From contig CAVOYU010000001.1 in assembly GCA_963700775.1 (NCBI GenBank), forward strand, positions 558,001 to 622,000: a stretch of 64,000 nucleotides of DNA, written 5' to 3'. The notes under the pieces are model-generated. The model saw only the letters and a list, made by a program, of their open reading frames with translations. It did not search any database and was not told where the DNA came from. Numbering within the stretch: position 1 is the first letter of the stretch; every line of letters begins with the position of its first letter. This DNA comes from Thermohalobaculum sp963700775. GTDB lineage: Bacteria > Pseudomonadota > Alphaproteobacteria > Rhodobacterales > Rhodobacteraceae. The translations under genes and the position numbers were made by a program. This document shows, piece after piece, positions 27,544 to 34,886 of the stretch.

Positions 27544-28373
27544 CCGACCTCACCCGCGCGATGATCGAGGCGCTGGCCTGGCAGATCGAGCTTGGCGCCG
27601 ACGAGGCGATCGGCGAGGCGCCGGTCGACCGGTTCGCCAAGTCGGCCGCCCATGAAGCCGCCGCCAAGGGCGCGGTCGCCGCAGCGCCGCGCGGGCGCGC
27701 CGGGGCCACCGGCGCGGCGCCCGACGCGCGGCCCGGACCGCAGGCCGCCGCCGCGGGGGAGAGCGCGCGGGGGCTCGCCGAGGCGGCCCGGACGCTGGGC
27801 GAGCTCGCCGGGGCGATGCAGAGCTTCGAGGGCTCGGCCCTGAAGATGGGCGCGCGCAACTTCGTCTTCGCCGACGGGGTGCCGGGCGCGCGGGTCATGG
27901 TGATCGGCGAGGCGCCGGGCGCCGAGGAGGACCGGATCGGCAAGCCCTTCGTCGGGCGCGCCGGGCAGCTCCTCGACCGGATGCTGGCGGCGATCGGGCT
28001 TTCGCGCACCGCGCCGGCGCCCGAGGACGCCGCCTATATCGCCAACATCCTGCCCTGGCGGCCTCCGGGCAACCGCACCCCCTCGGAGGACGAGGTGGCG
28101 CTGTTCCTGCCGTTCATCGAGCGGCATATCGAACTGGCAAAGCCCGACTTCATCCTCTCGGTCGGCAACACGCCGACCAAGGCGCTGCTCGGCACCGCCA
28201 CCGGCATCAAGCGGATGCGCGGGCGCTGGGTGCGGCACCCGGCGAGCGGCCTGCCGCTGCTGCCGAGCTTCCACCCCGCCTACCTGCTGCGCCAGCCCGC
28301 CGACAAGCGGCTCGCCTGGCGCGACCTGCTGGCCCTGCGCGCCGCGCTCGACGGCGCATCGCCGGAGATCTGA
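27531..28373 (+). CDS. Family 4-like uracil-DNA glycosylase without cysteines
   Basis: A 280-residue DNA repair protein. Residues 1-95 are a low-complexity alanine-rich extension. The glycosylase core follows with motif A GEAPGAEED (127-135), GKPFVGRAGQLLD, WRPPGNR, and motif B SFHPAYLLR (246-254). Family 4 enzymes carry a 4Fe-4S cluster on four cysteines, but this protein contains none: the usual Cys before ALK is Ser102. It therefore cannot hold the cluster. LysE starts at the base after the stop, so the two are cotranscribed. Confidence 0.85.
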   Translation: MGDSPDLTRAMIEALAWQIELGADEAIGEAPVDRFAKSAAHEAAAKGAVAAAPRGRAGATGAAPDARPGPQAAAAGESARGLAEAARTLGELAGAMQSFEGSALKMGARNFVFADGVPGARVMVIGEAPGAEEDRIGKPFVGRAGQLLDRMLAAIGLSRTAPAPEDAAYIANILPWRPPGNRTPSEDEVALFLPFIERHIELAKPDFILSVGNTPTKALLGTATGIKRMRGRWVRHPASGLPLLPSFHPAYLLRQPADKRLAWRDLLALRAALDGASPEI

Positions 28374-28997
28374 ATGATCGTCGATCCGACCACGCTGCTC
28401 GCCTTCGCCCCGGCGGCGCTGGCGTTGAACCTGACCCCCGGCGCGGACATGATGTTCTGCCTCGGCCAGGGGCTGCGCGGCGGGCCGCGGGCCGGGATGG
28501 CGGCCAATCTCGGCATCGCCGCCGGGTCGGTGGTGCATTTCGTCGCCGCCGGGCTGGGCCTGTCGGCGCTGCTGGCGGCGGCGCCCGGGCTCTTCGACCT
28601 GATCCGCTGGGCGGGCGTGGCCTATCTGGTCTGGCTCGCGGCGCAGGCGCTGCGCCATCCGGTCGGGCGCCACGACACGGCGCCGATCCGGCCTTCGCGC
28701 GCCTTCCGCGACGCGATGGCGGTCAATGTGCTGAACCCCAAGGTGGCGCTGTTCGTGCTGGCCTTCCTGCCGCAGTTCGTCGACCCGGCGCGCGGCGCGG
28801 TGCTGGCGCAGTTCCTGATCCTCGGCAGCGTGCTGATGGCGGGCGGGCTGGTGATCAACGGGGTTGTCGGGGTGTTCGCCGGCGGCATCGGCCGGGCGCT
28901 GGCCCGCTCGGCCCGGCTCGAGCGGGCGCTGAGCTTTGCCTCGGCCGGGATCTTCATGGCGCTGGCGGCCCGGCTGGCGCTGGACGCAAGGCGGTGA
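28374..28997 (+). CDS. LysE/RhtB family exporter
   Basis: A 207-residue inner-membrane protein with about six helices and the family signature LNLTPGADMMFCLGQGLRGG at the N-terminus and NPKVALFVLAFLPQF in the middle. Likely an amino-acid or small-metabolite exporter. The ATG directly follows the glycosylase TGA. Confidence 0.88.
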   Translation: MIVDPTTLLAFAPAALALNLTPGADMMFCLGQGLRGGPRAGMAANLGIAAGSVVHFVAAGLGLSALLAAAPGLFDLIRWAGVAYLVWLAAQALRHPVGRHDTAPIRPSRAFRDAMAVNVLNPKVALFVLAFLPQFVDPARGAVLAQFLILGSVLMAGGLVINGVVGVFAGGIGRALARSARLERALSFASAGIFMALAARLALDARR

Positions 28998-29047
28998 GCC
29001 GGCGCATCCTCGGCCAAACTCCGAGGAGCAGCCCCGGGAGAAAGCCC

Positions 29048-29590
29048 ATGAGCCGCATCGACGACAGCCGCGAGTTCATCCCGGTCGGCATCGCCGTCCT
29101 CACGGTCTCGGACACCCGCAGCCTGGCCGAGGACCGCTCCGGCGACACGCTGGTCGCCCGGCTGACCGAGGCCGGGCACAGGCTCGCGGACCGGGCGATC
29201 GTCACCGACGAGCGCGACCTGATCGCCGCCAAGCTCCGCGAGTGGGTCGCCCGGCCGGATGTGGACGTGATCCTCTCGACCGGCGGCACCGGGCTCACCG
29301 GGCGCGATGTCACCGTCGAGGCCCATCGCGACGTCTACGAGAAGGAGATCGAGGCCTTCGGAACGGTGTTCACCCAGGTCTCGATGGCGAAGATCGGCAC
29401 CTCCGCCGTGCAGAGCCGCGCCTGCGGCGGGGTGGCGGGCGGCAAGTACCTGTTTGCGCTGCCCGGCTCGCCCGGCGCCTGCAAGGACGCCTGGGACGGG
29501 ATCCTGAAGCTCCAGCTCGACTACCGGCACATGCCCTGCAACTTCGTCGAGATCATGCCCCGGCTCGAGGAGCACAAGCGGCGGAAGTAG
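29048..29590 (+). CDS. moaB: Molybdenum cofactor biosynthesis protein B
   Basis: A 180-residue MoaB/Mog-fold protein that adenylates molybdopterin or acts in its synthesis. Signature motifs are VLTVSDTRS near residue 19, LSTGGTGLTGRD (about 78-89) and FALPGSPGACKDAW (about 139-152). Its neighbours are the glycosylase and LysE genes on the same strand, 50 bases upstream. Confidence 0.92.
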   Translation: MSRIDDSREFIPVGIAVLTVSDTRSLAEDRSGDTLVARLTEAGHRLADRAIVTDERDLIAAKLREWVARPDVDVILSTGGTGLTGRDVTVEAHRDVYEKEIEAFGTVFTQVSMAKIGTSAVQSRACGGVAGGKYLFALPGSPGACKDAWDGILKLQLDYRHMPCNFVEIMPRLEEHKRRK

Positions 29591-29655
29591 CCGCAGGCTG
29601 AACAGTCGGTTAACCGGTGCCGTGCCAGCATGGCCCGCTTCAACCGGGGATCCGC

Positions 29656-30069
29656 ATGTTCGAGAGGCAGGCCGCCCATCCTGAACCGCCCGTGCTGGAC
29701 GCGGCCTATCTGGCGCGCCTCCGGGCGCTGCTGGGCGACCCGGTGCTGGACGAGCTGCTGGAGGACGGGCTGATCGAGCTCGCCGACCGGATGGCGCGGC
29801 TGCGCGACCTGCGCCGGGCCGAGGACTTCGAGGGGCTGGCCCGGCTCGGCCACGATCTCGTCGGCATGGCCGGGCATCTGGGCCTCGCCGCGCTTTCGGC
29901 GGCGGCGGCGGGGCTGAACCGGGCGGCGCGCGACGGGGCGGCGTGCGACGGGGCGGCAGGCGGCGCGGCGGCAGGCGCGGCGGAGGCGGCCTCGGACCGG
30001 GCCCATGCGGCGGGGCTCGCGGCAGAGCGGGCGCTGCGCGCCCATCTCGGCAAGGAATCCGCGACCTAG
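29656..30069 (+). CDS. Hpt-domain-like protein
   Basis: A 137-residue all-helical protein. LARLGHDLVGMAGHLGLAAL fits a histidine-phosphotransfer domain with His66 as the phospho-acceptor, though the usual lysine after it (H-x-L-K-G) is valine. The C-terminal half is alanine-rich and low in complexity. No kinase or response regulator is nearby. It is an orphan, and could also be a degenerate Hpt fold without phosphotransfer. Confidence 0.6.
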   Translation: MFERQAAHPEPPVLDAAYLARLRALLGDPVLDELLEDGLIELADRMARLRDLRRAEDFEGLARLGHDLVGMAGHLGLAALSAAAAGLNRAARDGAACDGAAGGAAAGAAEAASDRAHAAGLAAERALRAHLGKESAT

Positions 30070-30120
30070 GGCGCGGCGCGGCTTTTCGCCGGGGCCGCGG
30101 CGCGCTAGGGTGCGGGAAAG

Positions 30121-30148
30121 ACCCCGAAAGAACCCCGAAAGAACCCCG
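30121..30148. repeat. 11-bp tandem repeat upstream of the aminopeptidase gene
   Basis: ACCCCGAAAGA occurs twice in full and once in part (30121-30131, 30132-30142, 30143-30148). It lies between a TAGGGT -10-like box (30105-30110) and the start codon, in the probable 5' untranslated region. Confidence 0.7.
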
Positions 30149-30197
30149 CGGAGAACACCTCGCAAGCGGGCAGGACAACAGGCATCCGGAGCATCCC

Positions 30198-31613
30198 ATG
30201 AGCGAAGACGCCGCAAGCGATGGCGCCGAGGCGCCGCCCGACGGCGGCCCGGCGATCCCGGTCCGCATGGTCGCGGCCGAGGAGCTGGAGGCGACCCTGG
30301 CGGAACTGCCGCCGGCCCATGCCGCCTGGGCGCGGGCGAACGGCTTCCGCGCCGCCCCCGGCAGCGCCCTGGCATTGCCGGGCGCTGACGGCGCCGTCGC
30401 CCGCGTCCTCGTCGGCCTCGGCACCGAGGCCCAGCAAAGGCGCGAGCGGCTTCACCTCGGCGCCTTCGCGCGGACCGCGCCGGCGGGGACCTATGCGCTG
30501 GAGGGCGACCTCGCGCCGGGCGAGGCAGAGCAGGCGGCGCTGGCCTGGATGCTGGGGCGCTACCGCTTCGATCGCTACAAGGGCAGCGCCGAGGCGGCAC
30601 CGGAGGCGGAGCTCGAAACCCCCGGAGGCGTCGAGGCCGGCCGCCTCGGCCGGATCGCCGAGGGCGTTTTCATCGCCCGCGACCTGATCAACACGCCGGC
30701 CAACGACATGGGGCCCTCGGCGCTCGAACGCGCCGCCCGCAATCTCGCCGGGCGCCACGGCGCCGAGGTCGAGGTGACCGAGGGCGAGGCGCTGCTCGAG
30801 GCCAACCTGCCGATGATCCACGCGGTCGGCCGCGCCGGGCCGGAGGCGCCCCGCCTGATCGACCTGCGCTGGGGCAAGGAGGGCGATCCGACCGTCACCC
30901 TGGTCGGCAAGGGGGTCTGCTTCGACACCGGCGGGCTCGACATCAAGCCCTCCGCCGGCATGGCGCTGATGAAGAAGGACATGGGCGGGGCCGCGACCGC
31001 GCTGGGGCTCGCCCACATGGTGATGGGCCTCGGCCTGCCGCTGCGGCTCCGGGTGCTGGTCCCGGCGGTTGAGAACTCGATCTCGGCGAGCGCGATGCGG
31101 CCCGGCGACATCCTGCGCTCGCGCAAGGGGCTGACCGTCGAGGTCAACAACACCGACGCCGAGGGGCGGCTGATCCTCGCCGACGCGCTGGCGCTGGCGG
31201 CAGAGGAATCGCCGGCGCTGATCGTCGACCTGGCGACCCTCACCGGCGCGGCGCGGGTGGCGCTGGGACCGGAGGTGGTGCCGTTCTACACCGACGACGA
31301 GGGGCTGGCGGCCGAACTGGCGGCCGCCTCGGCGCGGGTCGCCGATCCGCTGTGGCGGATGCCGCTCTGGCCGGGCTACGAGGCCGATATCGAGCCCGAC
31401 ATCGCCCAGCTCGACAACGCGCCCTCGGGCGGCTTCGCCGGCTCGATCACCGCGGCCCTGTTCCTGAAGCGCTTCGCCGGCGGCGCGCCCTGGGCGCATT
31501 TCGACATCTACGGCTGGAACCCGAAGCCCCGCCCCGGCCGGCCCAAGGGCGGCGAGTGCCAGGCGGCGCGGGCGCTGCTGTCGGTGCTCGAACAGCGCCA
31601 CGGCGGCCGATGA
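30198..31613 (+). CDS. Leucyl aminopeptidase family protein (M17)
   Basis: A 471-residue two-metal aminopeptidase. The metal and catalytic residues lie in VGKGVCFDTGGLDIKPS, KKDMGGAA and NTDAEGRL(I)LADAL, all intact. The N-terminal domain is shorter and less conserved than in PepA, as in the alphaproteobacterial M17 subgroup. The stop overlaps the ATG of the NlpC/P60 gene (ATGA), so the two are translationally coupled, linking peptide turnover and wall-peptide hydrolysis. Confidence 0.9.
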   Translation: MSEDAASDGAEAPPDGGPAIPVRMVAAEELEATLAELPPAHAAWARANGFRAAPGSALALPGADGAVARVLVGLGTEAQQRRERLHLGAFARTAPAGTYALEGDLAPGEAEQAALAWMLGRYRFDRYKGSAEAAPEAELETPGGVEAGRLGRIAEGVFIARDLINTPANDMGPSALERAARNLAGRHGAEVEVTEGEALLEANLPMIHAVGRAGPEAPRLIDLRWGKEGDPTVTLVGKGVCFDTGGLDIKPSAGMALMKKDMGGAATALGLAHMVMGLGLPLRLRVLVPAVENSISASAMRPGDILRSRKGLTVEVNNTDAEGRLILADALALAAEESPALIVDLATLTGAARVALGPEVVPFYTDDEGLAAELAAASARVADPLWRMPLWPGYEADIEPDIAQLDNAPSGGFAGSITAALFLKRFAGGAPWAHFDIYGWNPKPRPGRPKGGECQAARALLSVLEQRHGGR

Positions 31614-32476
31614 CGGCGTTCGATCCGCGCCTGACCCCGGCCCGCCCCGATCTGGCCGCGGCGCATCTGGAGGGGCAGGTCGCGGCCGGGCGCTATGCCG
31701 AGGCGGTGCAGATGGCGGTCTCGGCGCCGCTGGCGCCGCTGACCCCCCGCGCGGACGCCGCGGCGCCGCTCGACACCCAGCTCCTCCATGGCGAGGGGTT
31801 CGCCGCCTACGAGCGGGAGGGCGGCTGGGTCTGGGGCCAGTCGGAGGCCGACGGCTATGTCGGCTATGTGCCGGCCGCCTGCCTCGCGCCCGCGGGCCCG
31901 GCGCCGACGCATCGCGTGGTGGCGCTGCCGCTGACCCATGTCTACCCGGAGCCCGCGGTCCGGGCGCGCCCGCTCGGCTGGCTGCCCCGCGGCGCGCGGG
32001 TGGCGGCGGGCGCGACCGAGCAGCGGTTCGCGGCGCTCGCCTCCGGCGGCTTCGTGCCTTCGCGGCATCTGGCTCCGCTCGGGCGGCCCGCCCCGGACTG
32101 GGTCGCCGAAGCCGAGCGGTTCCTGGGCGTTCCCTATCTCTGGGGCGGGCGGTCGCCCTGCGGGATCGACTGTTCCGGGCTGCTGCAGGTCGCCATGCAG
32201 GCCGCGGGCCGGCCGTGCCCGCGCGATTCGGACATGCAGGAGGCAGCCCTCGGCGAGACGCTGCCGGAGGGCACGCAGCCGCGGCGCGGCGATCTGGTGT
32301 TCTGGAAGGGCCATGTGGGCATCATGCTCGACGGCGCGCGGATGCTGCATTCGAGCGGCCATGTCATGGCGGTGACGATCGAGGAGCTGGACGCGGCGAA
32401 GGCCCGGATCCTTGCCGCCGGCGAGGGCCCGCCATCTCGCCACGCCCGCCTCGACGCGGCGGCCGGAGACGGCTAG
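31610..32476 (+). CDS. NlpC/P60 family peptidase with SH3-like domains
   Basis: A 288-residue peptidoglycan endopeptidase-type protein. Two bacterial SH3-like segments (about residues 55-95 and 100-155) precede the NlpC/P60 domain with Cys188 (GIDCSGLLQ) and His235 (KGHVGIML). No signal peptide is seen, as is usual for this alphaproteobacterial group, so it may act on recycled muropeptides in the cytoplasm. It overlaps the aminopeptidase gene by 4 bases. Confidence 0.88.
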   Translation: MTAFDPRLTPARPDLAAAHLEGQVAAGRYAEAVQMAVSAPLAPLTPRADAAAPLDTQLLHGEGFAAYEREGGWVWGQSEADGYVGYVPAACLAPAGPAPTHRVVALPLTHVYPEPAVRARPLGWLPRGARVAAGATEQRFAALASGGFVPSRHLAPLGRPAPDWVAEAERFLGVPYLWGGRSPCGIDCSGLLQVAMQAAGRPCPRDSDMQEAALGETLPEGTQPRRGDLVFWKGHVGIMLDGARMLHSSGHVMAVTIEELDAAKARILAAGEGPPSRHARLDAAAGDG

Positions 32477-32510
32477 ACTTCGGGCCAAACAACAAGGGCG
32501 AGGCAGGATC

Positions 32511-33830
32511 ATGAGGCTTGGCGCAGGGGTGGTCGCGCGGGCAACACTGTGCGGGGCGCTGCTGTTCTCCGCCGGCTGTGCGGCGGCCCAGAGCGAGGCG
32601 CCGGTGCCGCCGGCGAGGCCGGGCGACGCGGCGAGCGGTGCCGCCACGGCGGGAGCCGCCACAACCGGAGGCGCCACGGCGGTGCCGGCAGAGGATTTTC
32701 CGACCTGGAAGGCGGGCTTCCGCGCCCGGGCGCTGGCCGCGGGCATCCGCGGCGACGTGTTCGACGCGGCCTTCAGGGGCGTGACCGTCAACGCGCGGGT
32801 GCTGGAGCTCGACCGCTACCAGCCGGAGTTCACCCGGCCGATCTGGGAGTATCTCGACAGCGCCGTCTCGGACAAGCGCGTCGCCGACGGGCGGATGAAC
32901 GCCGCCGAGCGCCGGGCGCTGCTGGACAGCATCGCCGGGCGCTTCCAGGTCGATCCGGGCGTGGTGGTGGCGATCTGGGGCATCGAGAGCGCCTATGGCG
33001 CCCAGTACGGCGACATACCCGTCATCGAGAGCCTGGCGACGCTGGCCTATGAGGGCCGCCGCCGGGACTTCGCCGAACAGGAGCTGCTGGCGGCGCTGCG
33101 CATCCTGCAGAACGGCGACGTGACGCCGGGCCGGATGGTCGGCTCCTGGGCGGGCGCGATGGGCCACACCCAGTTCATCCCGTCGAGCTTCGAGGCCTAT
33201 GCGGTCGATTTCGGCGGCGACGGCAAGCGCGACGTCTGGAGCACGGACCCGTCCGATGCGCTGGCCTCGGCGGCGGCCTACCTTTCGCGCTACGGCTGGC
33301 GAAAGGGCGAGCCGGCGGCGATCCGGGTCGAGCTGCCGGCGGGCTTCGACTATACGCTCGCCGACGACGAGACCCGCAAGACCCCGGCCGAATGGGAGGC
33401 GCTGGGGGTCCGCCGCGCCGGGGGCGGCACCCTGCCCGCCTCCGACAGCGTCACCCTGCTGCTGCCGGCGGGCGCCGGCGGCCCGGCCTTCGCCGCCTAT
33501 CCAAACTTCCGGGTGATCAAGCGCTACAACAACGCCACCTCCTATGCCCTCGCCGTCACCCTGCTGGCCGGGCAGGTCGACCAGGACATGCGGTTCGGGC
33601 AGAGCCTTTCGCTCGGTTGGCCGCGCACCGACCGGCCGCTCAGCCGCTCGGAGACCGAGGAGCTTCAGCGCCGGTTGACGGCGCTCGGCTACGACACCCA
33701 GGGCGTCGACGGCATCGTCGGGCCGAATACCCGCAGCGCGATCCGCCGCTTCCAGGCGGCCCAGGGGATGGTGCCGGACGGATATCTCTCGGCGTCACTG
33801 CTCGAGCGGGTGCGGGCGGCCGGCGGCTGA
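32511..33830 (+). CDS. MltB-type lytic murein transglycosylase lipoprotein
   Basis: A 439-residue protein with a lipobox (LLFSAGC, Cys23), so it is an outer-membrane or periplasmic lipoprotein. A proline/alanine linker (25-60) leads to the SLT-2/MltB domain with catalytic Glu159 in WGIESAYG and the AMGHTQFIPSSF signature. A C-terminal PG-binding-1 domain (about residues 380-435: LQRRLTALGYDTQGVDG) anchors it to the wall. It lies downstream of the NlpC/P60 gene with the same theme of wall turnover. Confidence 0.92.
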   Translation: MRLGAGVVARATLCGALLFSAGCAAAQSEAPVPPARPGDAASGAATAGAATTGGATAVPAEDFPTWKAGFRARALAAGIRGDVFDAAFRGVTVNARVLELDRYQPEFTRPIWEYLDSAVSDKRVADGRMNAAERRALLDSIAGRFQVDPGVVVAIWGIESAYGAQYGDIPVIESLATLAYEGRRRDFAEQELLAALRILQNGDVTPGRMVGSWAGAMGHTQFIPSSFEAYAVDFGGDGKRDVWSTDPSDALASAAAYLSRYGWRKGEPAAIRVELPAGFDYTLADDETRKTPAEWEALGVRRAGGGTLPASDSVTLLLPAGAGGPAFAAYPNFRVIKRYNNATSYALAVTLLAGQVDQDMRFGQSLSLGWPRTDRPLSRSETEELQRRLTALGYDTQGVDGIVGPNTRSAIRRFQAAQGMVPDGYLSASLLERVRAAGG

Positions 33831-33866
33831 GCGCGGGAGGCAAGGGGCGTCGCGGAGGGCACGCAG

Positions 33867-34757
33867 TTGGACACCCACGGCCATCGACGCCTGAACGTCA
33901 CCGCCGGGATCGCGTCGATCACCGTGGCGCTGGCGCTGATCGGCGCCAAGAGCTGGGCCTGGGCGGCGACCGGGTCGCTGGCGGTCGCCTCCAGCCTGAT
34001 CGACTCGGCGATGGACCTGCTGACGTCGATCGGCAACTTCGCCGCGATCCTCTACGCCGCCAAGCCCGCGGACAAGGATCACCGCTTCGGGCACCATTCC
34101 ATCGAGGACATCGCCGGGCTCGCCCAGGCGGTGATCGTGATGGCGGCGGCGGTGTCGCTGGGGTGGCGCGGGATCGAGCGCCTGCTCGAGCCCGAGCCGC
34201 TGGCGGCGGAGGGGGCCGGCATCGCGGTGATGCTGTTCTCGGTCGTGGTCACCGGCGCGCTGGTCTGGTTCCAGCGCCGGGTCTCCAGTGCCACCGGCTC
34301 GAAGGTGGTGGCGGCGGATTCGCTGCACTACCTCACCGATCTGCTGCCGACGGCCGGCAGCATCGTGGCGCTGGCCGCGTCGGCGCTGTTCGGGATCGTC
34401 ATCCTTGATTCGCTGTTCTCGCTGATCGCCGCGGGCTTCCTGATGCGGGGGGCCTGGAAGATCGGCGGCAGCGCCGTCGCGGCGCTGATGGACCGCGAGG
34501 CGGGAGCCGAGGTGGAGGCCCGCATCGCCGCGGCGGTGGGCGAATTCCCGGAGATCCGCGGCTTTCACGACCTCAAGACCCGGGTCTCGGGCACCCGGAC
34601 CTTCGTGCAGCTCCACATCGAGCTCGACGGCCAGCAGACCCTGTTCGAGGCGCACGAGACCGGCGCCAGGCTGCGGCTGCGGATCCTGGACGCGGTGCCT
34701 GGCTCGGACGTGCTGGTGCACAAGGACCCGGTGATGCCGGACGGGACGGTGCGCTGA
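33867..34757 (+). CDS. Cation diffusion facilitator, FieF/YiiP-like
   Basis: A 296-residue Zn/Fe-type efflux antiporter with six helices. The transport site shows the DD-HD pattern: Asp46 and Asp50 in SLIDSAMD (helix 2), and His154 and Asp158 in DSLHYLTD (helix 5). This equals the YiiP tetrad and points to zinc or ferrous iron. The cytoplasmic C-terminal domain (IRGFHDLKTR, QLHIELDG) is present. The start is TTG at 33867, supported by CGGAGGG about 9 bases upstream. Confidence 0.88.
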   Translation: MDTHGHRRLNVTAGIASITVALALIGAKSWAWAATGSLAVASSLIDSAMDLLTSIGNFAAILYAAKPADKDHRFGHHSIEDIAGLAQAVIVMAAAVSLGWRGIERLLEPEPLAAEGAGIAVMLFSVVVTGALVWFQRRVSSATGSKVVAADSLHYLTDLLPTAGSIVALAASALFGIVILDSLFSLIAAGFLMRGAWKIGGSAVAALMDREAGAEVEARIAAAVGEFPEIRGFHDLKTRVSGTRTFVQLHIELDGQQTLFEAHETGARLRLRILDAVPGSDVLVHKDPVMPDGTVR

Positions 34758-34844
34758 TCGAACCGGCCGCGCCGCGCGCCGATGTCGCGTAAGGGCGGGG
34801 CAAGGTCGCTCGGCCCCTAGCAGCGCCTTGAACTCATCGCCAGA

Positions 34845-34854
34845 TTGCGCGCAA
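34845..34854. promoter_or_regulatory. Palindrome upstream of the dimethylglycine dehydrogenase-like gene
   Basis: TTGCGCGCAA is a perfect 10-bp palindrome 33 bases before the start codon. It may be a regulator site; nothing further supports this. Confidence 0.2.
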
Positions 34855-34886
34855 CCTTCCGGACTCACGGCTGACGGGGACTGATC

